Source of the DNA: Streptomyces filipinensis
GTDB lineage: Bacteria > Actinomycetota > Actinomycetes > Streptomycetales > Streptomycetaceae
Reading direction: 5' to 3'
Length of the DNA stretch: 64,000 bases
Assembly: GCF_014649495.1 (NCBI RefSeq)
Contig: NZ_BMTD01000005.1
Location: forward strand, 278,080-342,079
In this document: positions 45,468 to 53,626 of the stretch, piece after piece
Numbering within the stretch: the first letter of the stretch is position 1
Layout of the letters: every line of letters starts with the position of its first letter
The notes under the pieces: model-generated
Told to the model about the DNA's origin: nothing
What the model saw: only the letters and a program-made list of their open reading frames with translations
Databases searched by the model: none
Made by a program: the position numbers and the translations under genes

Positions 45468-45740
45468 CCGTCGCTTCGGCAGCGGCCGGATCCACGCCGG
45501 TTTCGCGTCGCCGCGTTCGGGGCCGTCGTACGGGGCGAGGCCGGCTCCCTCACCGGGCCGGGCCGTCAGGTGGGCGGCGTCGCCGAGCGGCGTCACGCCG
45601 GGCACGCGGTCCCAGCGGTGGTCGACCGGCAGCGCGTGCAGGGCGCGCGGGACCGGGGCGGTCTCGCCTTCCGTGATCAGGGCGGTGAGTTCCGGCGCCC
45701 AGCAGCAGACTGCCGGCATCGCTCTCATCCTCGCCGGAAT
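45398..45740 (-). pseudogene. Fragment of a FAD-dependent monooxygenase (TetX-like)
   Basis: Only the C-terminal third remains. CWAPELTALITEGETAPVPR and LHALPVDHRWDRVPGVTPLG, followed by GDAAHL and GEGAGLAPYDG, match the second FAD-binding motif (GDAAH) and the helix after it in aromatic-ring hydroxylases. The N-terminal dinucleotide motif is absent. The C-terminal tail continues only after a frameshift (EATVIERALDRWTQRRPV). It is therefore a decayed remnant, not a working enzyme. Confidence 0.7.
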
Positions 45741-45885
45741 CACCGCTCCGGAGTGGCCGACCGGCTGATCCCGCTGCCGGCTGACCGGCACTCCGCACCG
45801 CGGCCGTCGCGAGTGCACCGAACGGTTCGCGGTGCCAGGAATGTGCGCGCGGTGTCGACGTCCTGGCCACCACCTTCCGGGCGGG

Positions 45886-46275
45886 TCAGCCGTGCTCGGG
45901 GGTGGACCATTCGACGAACTGGATGATCAGGCCGTTGGGGTCGGTGACCTGGAACAGGCGCTCGCCCCAGGGCTCCTGACGCAGCGGCATGGTGATCTCG
46001 ATTCCGGCGTCGCGCAGTCGCTTCTCCTGCTCTTCCAGGCCGCTGTCGAGGGTGAAGGCCAGGATCAGGCCGTCGGCGTGACGGTCGCGCTGCTCGGGCG
46101 GCAGCCCCTCGATACCGCGTGCGAGCAGGACGACATCGACGGCGTCGGGCCGCGACAGGGAGGCGAACCCCTCGGCGGCCTGCTGGACGGTGTAGCCCAG
46201 GTGGGTGGAGAGAAATGCCTGAGAGGCGGCGACGTCGTCAACGGTCAGCGAGACGGTGGAGGCGGTGAACTGCAC
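45886..46275 (-). CDS. VOC (glyoxalase/bleomycin resistance) family protein
   Basis: A 129-residue single-domain protein starting FTASTVSLTVDDVAASQAFL and ending QEPWGERLFQVTDPNGLIIQ, FVEW, the classical glyoxalase-fold ends. Such proteins are metal-dependent isomerases, dioxygenases or drug-binding proteins. GTG at 46275 follows GGGAG by five bases. It is divergent from the TetR-type regulator across about 130 bases that hold two copies of a short operator-like sequence, so the regulator probably represses both genes. Confidence 0.88.
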   Translation of the reverse strand: MQFTASTVSLTVDDVAASQAFLSTHLGYTVQQAAEGFASLSRPDAVDVVLLARGIEGLPPEQRDRHADGLILAFTLDSGLEEQEKRLRDAGIEITMPLRQEPWGERLFQVTDPNGLIIQFVEWSTPEHG

Positions 46276-46327
46276 GGGGTCTCCCTGGGTAGGGCGGGAC
46301 GGCACGGGGCGTTTAATCGGCATAAAC

Positions 46328-46396
46328 TTACGACGGTTGTAAACTTAGCCTGAGACTTCTGAAGGGGTCAAGGTAAAAATGCTACGACGGTAAGAT
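46328..46396. promoter_or_regulatory. Candidate TetR operators and leaderless promoter
   Basis: TTACGACGGTTGTAA (46328-46342) is a near-perfect palindrome with one mismatch. TACGACGGT recurs at 46383-46391, next to a -10-like TAAGAT (46391-46396) that ends six bases before the regulator ATG, the leaderless geometry. Two related sites in a divergent region suit autoregulation by the TetR-type protein. Confidence 0.6.
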
Positions 46397-46402
46397 TGCT
46401 CC

Positions 46403-47050
46403 ATGGCCACTCAGACATCCGCCCCGGTCACCGGGCTGCGGGAGGCGAAGAAGCAGGAGACGCGGCAGGTCATCTCCGACCACGCCACCCGGCTGTTCAT
46501 CGCGCAGGGCTTCGAACGGACGACCATCGCCGAGATCGCCGCTGCCGCCCGCGTCGCCAAGAAGACCGTCACCAACTACTTCGCTCGCAAGGAAGACCTG
46601 GCCCTGGACCACCAGGAGGAGTTCGCCACTTCCCTGGCCCACGCCGTCGCCGCCCGGCACCCGGGCGAATCAGCGCTGGCCGCACTGCGCCGCGCGTTCG
46701 ACGACGCCGTGGTCGCCCAGGACCCGGTCGCCGGATTCTCCGGCCGGGAGTTCGCCCGCATGGTCGCTGACAGCCCTACCCTGACCACCTGTCTGCACGG
46801 CCTGCACGAGCAGCGCGAACACCACCTCGCTCAGGCGCTGGCCGAGGTCACCGGCACCGGCCCCGACGACATCACCGTCCAGACCGCCGCCGGCCTGCTG
46901 GGCACCGTCCACCGCGTGCTGTTCCACCGCATCCAGACGCTCACCCTCGCCGGGCAGCCCGACGACGAGATCGCTCGCATCATCGCTGTCGAAGCCGCCC
47001 AAGCGTTCGGCCTGCTGGAACCCGCCCTGTCCGACTACGCCACCGCGTGA
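46403..47050 (+). CDS. TetR family transcriptional regulator
   Basis: A 215-residue regulator. The N-terminal helix-turn-helix is clear: QVISDHATRLFIAQGFERTT, IAEIAAAARVAKKTVTNYFA, then RKEDL. The C-terminal region is an all-helical ligand domain ending in ARIIAVEAAQAFGLLEPAL. The ATG has no ribosome binding site and probably begins a leaderless message. It is divergent from the VOC gene and shares the control region with it, so it is the likely repressor of that gene and of itself. The ligand is unknown. Confidence 0.92.
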   Translation: MATQTSAPVTGLREAKKQETRQVISDHATRLFIAQGFERTTIAEIAAAARVAKKTVTNYFARKEDLALDHQEEFATSLAHAVAARHPGESALAALRRAFDDAVVAQDPVAGFSGREFARMVADSPTLTTCLHGLHEQREHHLAQALAEVTGTGPDDITVQTAAGLLGTVHRVLFHRIQTLTLAGQPDDEIARIIAVEAAQAFGLLEPALSDYATA

Positions 47051-47325
47051 CGCGAGCGGCTCACCGCCTTCCGCGGCCCCGGGCAACCCATGCCAGGCGA
47101 CAGGGCGCCGGCGCCGTGGTGGGCACCGCCATCGACCCGGTGACGGTGCCCCTAGGCCGTGCGGCCCTTCGACGACGCCTTCATCAGGGCCGGTGACGAC
47201 TCCTCCGGCCCGTCAGTACCCAGGCCCGCGCCGGGGCAGGAAGGAAGCTGTCCACGGCCTCTGCGATCGCATCTGAGAGATACGATCCACCTCGGTCTGC
47301 GGTGTCTCTCGACCAGCCCGACCGA

Positions 47326-47375
47326 CTAGGTTCTGTCTCTGTGGTCAGCATCGGGCTCACATGAGGATCGCGGCG
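47326..47375 (-). repeat. Left inverted end, remnant of a second IS copy
   Basis: Starts CTAGGTTCTGTCTCTG and mirrors the right end at 48885-48915 with two mismatches over 31 bases. Weaker similarity extends to about 47375 into what would be the transposase 3' coding end. Confidence 0.75.
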
Positions 47376-47402
47376 AAGGCGGAGTGCCGCCCGCCAGTCC
47401 GT

Positions 47403-47420
47403 ATTCCCCGAACGGGGAAT
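47403..47420. promoter_or_regulatory. Perfect palindrome before the phosphoribosyltransferase gene
   Basis: ATTCCCCGAACGGGGAAT has 8-base arms around AA, about 40 bases before the start. A regulator site or short hairpin is possible. Confidence 0.4.
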
Positions 47421-47461
47421 CCGGTTGCCTGGACTGCCAGTCCGTCCGCAGACTCACGATC

Positions 47462-48001
47462 ATGATGTCTCACGCACGCGGCCTAGTCCTCGAACGCTTC
47501 CGCTGGATCGACGGCCACGCCGACGTCTGGCAGATCTTCCGTGACCCCGAGGCGCTTGCTGCGGTGGTCCGCGGACTGGCCGGGCCGTTCCGGGAAGACG
47601 GCGTCACTGCCGTCTGCGGCATCGAGTCTCGTGGTTTCCTGCTCGGCGCTGCAGCGGCCGTCGAGCTCGGTGCCGGCTTCATCGCGGTACGCAAGGGCGA
47701 GGGGATCTTCCCCGGGAAGAAGGTCACCCGGCGCAGCGACCCCGACTACCGCAGTACTCGCCAGGAGCTGCGTCTGCAGCGGGCGGCGGTGGGCCGCGAG
47801 GACCGGGTGCTGCTGGTCGACGACTGGATCGAGACGGGCAGCCAGGCGTCGGCTGTGCGGTCGATGGTCGAGGAGTGCGGCGGGCGGTGGGCCGGCTGCT
47901 CCGTCGTCGTTGACCAGACGGTCCCGGCCCGGCGGGCGGACCTGGGCGTCCGCAGCATTGTTACCGCCGCCGAACTTCCGGCTCGGGATGGGCAGTCCTA
48001 A
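47462..48001 (+). CDS. Phosphoribosyltransferase (adenine type-like) between IS ends
   Basis: About 179 residues of type I phosphoribosyltransferase fold. VCGIESRGFLLGAAAAVELG and AVRKGEGIFPGKKV are typical of adenine phosphoribosyltransferase relatives. RVLLVDDWIETGSQASAV is the PRPP-binding motif with the DD acidic pair and the TG turn. It would join PRPP to a purine-like base. Two adjacent ATG codons (47462, 47465) are possible starts; no ribosome binding site is obvious. It is the only intact gene inside the inverted IS ends. It may be cargo or a resident gene trapped by insertion. Confidence 0.82.
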   Translation: MMSHARGLVLERFRWIDGHADVWQIFRDPEALAAVVRGLAGPFREDGVTAVCGIESRGFLLGAAAAVELGAGFIAVRKGEGIFPGKKVTRRSDPDYRSTRQELRLQRAAVGREDRVLLVDDWIETGSQASAVRSMVEECGGRWAGCSVVVDQTVPARRADLGVRSIVTAAELPARDGQS

Positions 48002-48038
48002 CACGTGTCCGCCTGGCCAGTTGCTCAGTTGACTGAAT

Positions 48039-48896
48039 GTGTCTGTCCGATTGGTGATCACTGATGCGATGCGGGAAAGGATCGCGCCGCTGATGCCGGC
48101 CGATCCGGTTCGCGGGCGGCGGTGGGCCGACCACCGCCGCACACTCGAGGCCATCGCGTGGAAGTACCGCACCAGCTCGCCATGGCGAGATCTGCCGGAC
48201 GAGCTCGGCCCGTTCCAGACTGCTCACAAGGGCCTGATCAGATGGGCCGTCGACGGCACTTGGGAACACATCCTCGCTGCCCTCCTGGCCGCAGCCGATG
48301 CCGAGGACGACATCAACTGGACCGTGTCGGTCGACTCGACCATCGTCCGAGCCCATCAGCACGCCGCTGGCGCACTCAAAAAGGGGCAGCCGACTGGGCC
48401 GAACCCGCCGATCACGCCGTCGGACGTTCCCGCGGCGGGCTGAGCACGAAGGTTCATCTGGCCGCCGACGGCCGGGCACGACCCCCGGCCTTCACCCTCA
48501 CCGCAGGCCAGGCCGGTGACGCACCCGCCTTCGAGACGGTGATGTCCGGCATCCGTGTGCCCCGCAGCGGCCCGGGCAGGCCACGAACCCGGCCCCGCCG
48601 TCCTGGCTGACCGTGCGTATTCCTCACGCGCCATCCGTATCCACCTGCGGCGTCGGGGTATCCGCGTTGTCCTTCCACAGCCGTCCGATCAGGTTGGCCA
48701 CCGCCTGAGGCGAGGCCGTCTCGGAGGCCGCCCGCCCGGCTTCGACAGCGAGGCATACACGCAGCGGAACACCGTCGAGCGGTGCATCAACCACCTCGAA
48801 CAGTGGCGCGGCCTGGCCACACGAACCGACAAGCTCGCGATTGCCTACCAGGCAGCCCTGCACGTCGCGGGCATCCTCATCTGGGCCCGACGCTGA
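48039..48896 (+). pseudogene. IS5-family transposase, two frameshifts
   Basis: The sequence follows IS5-group transposases closely: ITDAMRERIAPLMPADP, WKYRTSSPWRDLPDELG, SVDSTIVRAHQHAAGALKKG, VGRSRGGLSTKVHLAADGRA, AVLADRAYSSRAIRIHLRRR, NTVERCINHLEQWRGLATR. The first frame breaks in the A5G4 run near 48383, where one G is probably lost. A second shift near 48585 restores the original frame. The DDE residues (Asp in VDST, Asp in LADRAYS, Glu in TVERCI) are all still encoded but not in one frame. It is probably inactive. Confidence 0.85.
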
Positions 48897-48915
48897 CCAA
48901 AGAGACAGAACCTAG
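48885..48915 (+). repeat. Right inverted IS end
   Basis: Mirror of the left end, closing with CAGAACCTAG. It overlaps the transposase stop region, as usual for this IS group. Confidence 0.75.
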
Positions 48916-48963
48916 TTGCGCGCGCGAGATAGACACCCGGCTTGTTGTACGCGCTCGGTCGCT

Positions 48964-49575
48964 CTTAGAGGATGTCTCACGAAGGCGGGGCTGTGGCGGC
49001 GGCTGCACCGGGCGGTCCTGGACGAACTCGGTGCCCGGGGCGAGCTGGACTGGGCCTCGGTCATCGTCGACGCGGTGTCGGTGCGGGCGAAATGGGGGGG
49101 CGCTGGCCGGGCCGAATCCTGTCGACCGCGGCAGGAAGCGCAGCAAACCGCACGTGCTGTCCGAGGCCCAGGGCATCCCGCTCGCCGTCGCTGTGTCCGG
49201 CGCGAACACGCATGACGGCCAGGCTCTCAAGCCGCTGGTCCGCGGCATACCGCCATCCGCTCCCGGCGCGGCCCACGTCGGCGCCGACCGGTCAAACTCC
49301 GCGCCGACAAGGCGTACTCTTCCGCCGGGCACCTCGCCTGGCTGCGCGAACGCGGAATCATCCCGCGTATCGCCCGCCGGGGCATCGAGTCGAGTGAACG
49401 GCTCGGCCGGCACCGCTGGAAGATCGAAAGGTCGATCGCCCGGCTCTTCGGCTACCGCCGCCTCACCGTCCGATATGAGCGAAAAGGCTCCCACTTCGTC
49501 GCCTTCCTTGGCCTCGCAGCAGCCCTGACCTGCTCTAAGAAGCTCGCGGCACTCCCCCCATAAGACATGCTCTTA
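48964..49575 (+). pseudogene. Second IS5-type transposase remnant, 5' truncated and frameshifted
   Basis: The N-terminal half is missing; the coding trace begins LTKAGLWRRLHRAVLDELGA and continues through SVIVDAVSVRAKWGGA, AGPNPVDRGRKRSKPHVLSE, GIPLAVAVSGANTHDGQALK, LRADKAYSSAGHLAWLRERG and IERSIARLFGYRRLTVRYE to a stop near 49563. At least two frameshifts occur: in the G7 run near 49097, and near 49255. Short imperfect end repeats (AGAGGATGTCT at the left, complement of AAGAGCATGTCT at the right) mark its borders. This belongs to a different subgroup from the element immediately before it. Confidence 0.8.
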
Positions 49576-49597
49576 GTGATGAACGATCACTGTCACC

Positions 49598-50162
49598 GCG
49601 CGGGGAGATCTCACGGATACGCAGTGGGCGGTGTCGGAGCCGTTGTCGCCGAAGGGGGAGGAAGTCAGGGCGGCCGCCCATCTGGTCCCGGCGGCAGCTC
49701 ATCGACGGTATGCGGTTCCGGGTTCGTACCGGTGTTCCATGGAGCGACGCCCCTGTTGAGTGCGGGCTGTGGGGTCGGATTTCACCACCAAGCTGCACCT
49801 GGCCGTCGAGCAGGGACAGAAGCCCATGTCCTTCGTGATCACCGTTGGACAGCGCGGGGACTCGCCGCAGTTCGAACCCGCGCTGGAGAAGGTCCGGATC
49901 AGGCCGGGCCGACCACGTGTCCGGCCTGATCGCGTGAGGACTGAGAAGGCGTACGCCTCCCGCAGAAGCCGCGCCTACCTGCGCCGACGCGGCATCCGTT
50001 GCACATCCCGGACAAGGCCGACCGGGCACGTAACCGCAAGAAGCCGGGCTCTCGCGGCGGCCGGCTGCCCAGATTCGACGGCGAGGTGCAGTGGCCACGA
50101 GGTACGACAGGCTCTCCGTCCGCTACGAGGCGACTGTGCCGGTCGCAGCCGTGAACGAGTAG
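49598..50162 (+). pseudogene. Third IS5-type transposase remnant, internally deleted
   Basis: The start reads DLTDTQWAVSEPLSPKGEE and soon loses frame. The central part (DFTTKLHLAVEQGQKPMSFV, GQRGDSPQFEPALEKVRIRP, KAYASRRSRAYLRRRGIRC) is in another frame, and the end (AVATRYDRLSVRYEATVPVA) in a third. The first DDE Asp region and the block with the catalytic Glu are deleted. It cannot be active. Confidence 0.8.
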
Positions 50163-50216
50163 CCGGCACCAGCCGTGGCAAGGCGATAGAGGTCCTTGAA
50201 CTTTCAAGGTCGTCCG

Positions 50217-50747
50217 TCAGGTGATCACGTCGAGGCAGAAGGAGACGATCGAGCCGAGTGCGCCGGGGGCGCCCGCGCCGAAGGCGAACACCATGGCCTG
50301 ACCGATCGCCACGTCGGTGGGGTCGAGGCCGTGGGACCAGGTCAACCTGGCGTCGATGCCGGGAATGTCACGGAGACAGGCGTACGAGCGCAGAGTGCCA
50401 CGCGCTTCGGCGATGGGGGTGCCGTTTCGGAGGAGCCGGGCCCGGCAGAGCCCGATGGGCCGCAGCTCATAGCTGCGGTCGCCCACAAGGGCCGTGCGGG
50501 TGCGCGTTCTGCGGCGCAGGGCCCAGCGGCTGTCGTCCCCGCGCCGTGTGGGGATCACCTGCTGGTTGATGCTGAGGGTGCCGCGGTCACGGCCGGGCAC
50601 GACCGTGACGGGTGGCATGCCGGGCCCTTGGACGAGCGCGATGACGGTCAGCCCGGAGTTGTAGCTGATACGTATCGGCCCGAACGGGCTGTCGGCCGTA
50701 CGGTCCTGGGAGAGTCGGATGGTACGGCGCTTGCTGAAGAAGGACAT
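50217..50747 (-). CDS. Hypothetical protein
   Basis: About 176 residues, Arg-rich, without a recognised family. It starts MSFFSKRRTIRLSQDRTADS and contains IRISYNSGLTVIALVQGPGM and ELRPIGLCRARLLRNGTPIA; the C-terminal 45 residues are more hydrophobic (GQAMVFAFGAGAPGALGSIV). The look is of a small beta-rich domain followed by a possible membrane-associated helix. A GTG 48 bases upstream is another possible start. It lies about 70 bases after a hypothetical membrane protein on the same strand and may be co-transcribed. It sits directly next to the IS remnants. Confidence 0.55.
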   Translation of the reverse strand: MSFFSKRRTIRLSQDRTADSPFGPIRISYNSGLTVIALVQGPGMPPVTVVPGRDRGTLSINQQVIPTRRGDDSRWALRRRTRTRTALVGDRSYELRPIGLCRARLLRNGTPIAEARGTLRSYACLRDIPGIDARLTWSHGLDPTDVAIGQAMVFAFGAGAPGALGSIVSFCLDVIT

Positions 50748-50816
50748 GGTCGTATCGGTTCCGAAAAAGGGGGGAGTCGAGGACGGGACTGTCACGCGCG
50801 GCGACGCCGATCGTGG

Positions 50817-51488
50817 TCAGCTGTGGGGTGGCCCCGGACGCCAGGACTGGTACGGCACGGCTCCTGGCGCAGATTGCTGATGCGGCATCGCCATGGGTGC
50901 TGGGCGGTGGGTGCGCAGCAGCGCGTCGAACCCGCCATGCAGCTCCCGGGACTTGTCGGGCGAGGCGGTGTAGGCGACGACGGATCCGTCGACGAGTTGG
51001 AGCGTCACCACGGCGCCGGTGCTCGGATCCTCCTGGCCCAGCCACACTCCGCCGAGGGCAGTGGCAGGCACCCACCCCGCCTCGGACTCCGGGCCGCCAC
51101 CACGCCATCGGCGCAGCACCTTCCGCCGATACCCCGGAAACAACAGACCCGGGAGGGTCACCACGACGATGACGAAGACCACGATGTTCCCCACCACCCC
51201 AGCCGCCCACCGCAGCACCGCGAGGAGCACCGCGTAGCAGGCCGAGATGATGAACACCCAGAGGCAACCCACGGCGACGACATGCGGCGCACCGACCTTG
51301 TTCAGCAGGCTGTGGAGGCCCACCGAAGCGAGCAGCACCAAGACCGTGACACACCCGGCCGTATCGCCGAGCAATGCTTCAGCGATGCGGCCGGCGAGCC
51401 GGTCGCGTCTGACGACGAAACCGTTGTCATGGAACTGGACGCGTACACGTCCCCCGGGTGTGGCTCTGACGCCTTCGATCTCACGCAT
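50817..51488 (-). CDS. Hypothetical membrane protein
   Basis: A 223-residue protein with a short N-terminal soluble part (VRVQFHDNGFVVRRDRL), two or three hydrophobic helices (about 38-60, 63-88 and 92-112; for example GVVGNIVVFVIVVVTLPGLL) and a soluble C-terminal domain (VVTLQLVDGSVVAYTASPDK). No family was recognised. The ATG at 51488 is favoured, with a GTG nine bases upstream possible. It precedes the hypothetical gene at 50217-50747. Confidence 0.6.
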   Translation of the reverse strand: MREIEGVRATPGGRVRVQFHDNGFVVRRDRLAGRIAEALLGDTAGCVTVLVLLASVGLHSLLNKVGAPHVVAVGCLWVFIISACYAVLLAVLRWAAGVVGNIVVFVIVVVTLPGLLFPGYRRKVLRRWRGGGPESEAGWVPATALGGVWLGQEDPSTGAVVTLQLVDGSVVAYTASPDKSRELHGGFDALLRTHRPAPMAMPHQQSAPGAVPYQSWRPGPPHS

Positions 51489-51803
51489 GCCGGTCACCCT
51501 AGCCGGACGTCCACCGCTCAACTGTCCCGCATGAACGCCACCGCCGCCGTCCTGCCCGGTAGTGGTTCGATGCTTGGGAGTCGGCATCACGGCCGGTGAT
51601 CGTCTCGGACGGGTGAAGCCTCGGCGGTGAGTTTCGCCGCGAGGCATCGGGACACGCCAGCAGCAGTGGGGTGACGCGCCCACACGGGATGAGCCGATCA
51701 CCGCCCGCGGTCGGTCAAGCCGCTTGGCGGTGACGGGACTTGCCGGACATGACCGTACGTCAGCAAGTGAGTGTCGAGATCGAGCGCTGGGTCCGCCGGC
51801 AGA
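51489..51803. other. Intergenic stretch, no gene supported
   Basis: 315 bases between two minus-strand genes. Open frames here are short and without family signal. It presumably holds the promoter for the hypothetical membrane protein. Confidence 0.45.
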
Positions 51804-52430
51804 TCAGTCGTGCGGGGATTCGCCGGCAGCCGAACGACGCCCCCCGATGGAGGCGACCAATGCGTCTGCCACGATCGCCGCGTCTGCCTCTGCGACATCT
51901 GCTGGGTATTCCGGCAGCAGATCGTCCCAGACGGGCATCCATGATCCGTACAGCTGGGTCTGGCCCTCCGGCCGGGCGAAGAACCAGATGTGCAGGTGTG
52001 CGCCTCCATCTCCGATGCGGTAGACGTGGGCACGCGAAATGTATGGCAGGGCCTGCATGTGGCGGACGATGTGAGCGGACAGGATCCCCAGCTCGGCTGC
52101 CAGCTCATCGGGCAGGTCGGCCATGTCATGGTGCTCAAGCGGATGCAGCATGAGCACCAGCGGCACGCCAACTCCCGTGATCCGAGTGAGCCGCCAAGTG
52201 TCGTTGAACCAGATCCCGTCGCCTCGCTCACGGCACGCCGCGCAGTTCGACGGGTCCTCGCCGTGTCGCGGAGGCTCAGGCAGAACCGGAGGTCGCAGGG
52301 GCGCGACGCGCAGTCCTTCCGGTTCGAACGGGCTGATTTCCCACCCTGTCATGCGCGCGAGCGGGAGCCGACACGCACCATCCGCAGCGGCAAGCGCGTG
52401 GTCGTAGAACTCGTCAGGTCGCAAAGCCAT
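51804..52430 (-). CDS. HIT-like / GalT-like nucleotide hydrolase or transferase
   Basis: A 208-residue protein. GGAHLHIWFFARPEG carries the HxH of the histidine triad, with the third position Trp in place of His-x-x. NCAACRERGDGIWFND gives a zinc-type CxxC, and LVLMLHPLEHHDMADLPDEL is the typical HIT middle segment. HIT enzymes act on nucleotide phosphoramidates or sugar-nucleotides. Absence of the third His of HxHxHxx makes the exact activity uncertain. The ATG at 52430 lacks a ribosome binding site and has TACTCT seven bases upstream, so it may be leaderless. Confidence 0.7.
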   Translation of the reverse strand: MALRPDEFYDHALAAADGACRLPLARMTGWEISPFEPEGLRVAPLRPPVLPEPPRHGEDPSNCAACRERGDGIWFNDTWRLTRITGVGVPLVLMLHPLEHHDMADLPDELAAELGILSAHIVRHMQALPYISRAHVYRIGDGGAHLHIWFFARPEGQTQLYGSWMPVWDDLLPEYPADVAEADAAIVADALVASIGGRRSAAGESPHD

Positions 52431-52583
52431 GGGCCGAAGAGTAGTTCGGAGTCGACGCCCCGTGAGGAGCCAGGTGGCCTGACTCCTCCTTGGTGGGGGC
52501 AGACAGCGATCCTGGTGGTGGGCGATCCGCAGACGCACGAAATGGCGGCCGGAGCCATTTTCGGTGTTCCCCGTCAACGGGTC

Positions 52584-53039
52584 TCAGACGACATCGAATT
52601 CGTTGCCCTCGGGGTCCTGCATGGCGGCGGCGTAGAGCCCCATGTCCGGCTCGTCCTTGATCCGTAGCACGGTGGCACCGGCTTTGACCAGCCGTTCCAC
52701 CGTAGCCTTGACCCTCTGTGCGCGGACGTCCAGTGGGACGTCACGGCCCCCACCGACCTTCAGGTCGAAGTGCCACCGGTTCTTGGCGACCTTCGGCTCC
52801 GGAACCTCCTGGAACCACACCCTCGGTCCACGTCCCGCAGGATCGATGATCGACTCCGGAACATCCCCGGCACCGGCCGGCAACTCTTCCTCGGGCACCC
52901 CGACCGCCGCCCAGTAGGCACGCCACGTGGCGTGTCCGCCCGGCGGAGGCTCAGGCACGTAGCCCAGGGCCTCGGCCCAGAAGGCCACCATTCTCTGCGG
53001 ATCGGAACAGTCGATCGTCAGCTGCACTGTCATCTCCAT
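52584..53039 (-). CDS. VOC family protein (glyoxalase-like)
   Basis: A 151-residue protein beginning TVQLTIDCSDPQRMVAFWAE and ending LYAAAMQDPEGNEFDVV, the two halves of a glyoxalase-fold domain of the Glyoxalase_6 type. NRWHFDLKVGGGRDV contains the conserved His of the second half. The function of this type is generally unknown. ATG at 53039 is followed six bases later by another in-frame ATG; either may be used. It lies downstream of the HxlR gene on the same strand. Confidence 0.85.
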   Translation of the reverse strand: MEMTVQLTIDCSDPQRMVAFWAEALGYVPEPPPGGHATWRAYWAAVGVPEEELPAGAGDVPESIIDPAGRGPRVWFQEVPEPKVAKNRWHFDLKVGGGRDVPLDVRAQRVKATVERLVKAGATVLRIKDEPDMGLYAAAMQDPEGNEFDVV

Positions 53040-53149
53040 GCTCAGAGCATCCCAGGCAGGTCTGACAGACGCTCCACTTTCGCAACAGGCCCTGGATCCC
53101 CGCCGGCTGTCGCTGAATCGCAGGAGCCCGTGAGCCGGTCCGGGCTCGT

Positions 53150-53548
53150 TCAGTCGGCGTCGGGTCTCTGCTCCGCCGCGGTGTCGTAGGCGGCGCGGGC
53201 CTCGGCGATGGCGGCCCGATGCCGCTCGGCCCAGCCCACCAGCTCGGTCAGCGAGGCGTGAAGCTCCCGGGCCATGGGCGTGAGGCTGTACTCGACCTTG
53301 GGCGGTACGGTCGGATACACGGTGCGGACGAGCAGGCCGTCCCGCTCCAGCCTTCGCAGGTTGAGGGTGAGCATCCGTCGGCTGATGCCGTTGATGGCGC
53401 GTTCGAGTTCGGTGAAGCGGACCGGGCCGTGGGCGGCGGCAATCAGGATCCCGATGCTCCACTTGCCCGCCACGCGGTCGAGTACCTCGGTGACCGGGCA
53501 GGCTTCGTCCCTCAGCGCTTCGGTAACACGGGTGTGACTGCGTGACAT
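53150..53548 (-). CDS. HxlR family transcriptional regulator
   Basis: A 132-residue winged-helix regulator: CPVTEVLDRVAGKWSIGILI, FTELERAINGISRRMLTLNL, LRRLERDGLLVRTVYPTVPP, VEYSLTPMARELHASLTELV. The conserved Cys near the start may sense redox or electrophiles, as in several HxlR proteins. GGAGG lies seven bases before the ATG. It is divergent from a zinc-free alcohol dehydrogenase gene with about 78 bases between them. Such pairs usually mean that the regulator controls the oxidoreductase. Confidence 0.92.
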   Translation of the reverse strand: MSRSHTRVTEALRDEACPVTEVLDRVAGKWSIGILIAAAHGPVRFTELERAINGISRRMLTLNLRRLERDGLLVRTVYPTVPPKVEYSLTPMARELHASLTELVGWAERHRAAIAEARAAYDTAAEQRPDAD

Positions 53549-53626
53549 AGAAGTGCCTCCTTCCGATGAGCAGCAAGGTTATCGATGATGAGTGCTGTTA
53601 CAAGTCGTGAACCAAGGGGGAATGGC
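53549..53626. promoter_or_regulatory. Divergent control region of the hxlR-type gene and dehydrogenase gene
   Basis: The 78 bases must contain both promoters. GATGAG occurs twice (near 53557 and 53587), a weak direct repeat that could be the regulator site. Confidence 0.35.

Larger units (their letters stand above)
47326..48915. mobile_element. Composite-like IS5 structure carrying a phosphoribosyltransferase gene
   Basis: Inverted end sequences lie at 47326-47356 and 48885-48915, matching at 29 of 31 positions. Each begins with CTAG, the kind of YTAR target used by IS5-group elements. Similarity continues to about 47375, and the left copy, read on the minus strand, still encodes the end of the same transposase (AFAAILM, then a stop where Trp is expected). 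The left end is therefore probably the remnant of a second, inverted IS copy. Between the ends lie a phosphoribosyltransferase gene and a frameshifted transposase. Confidence 0.7.

Noticed and set aside
48375..48390. A programmed -1 frameshift in the A5G4 run of the IS5 transposase
   Set aside because: The run lacks a proper slippery heptamer in frame, and one missing G explains the shift; a second frameshift later confirms decay.
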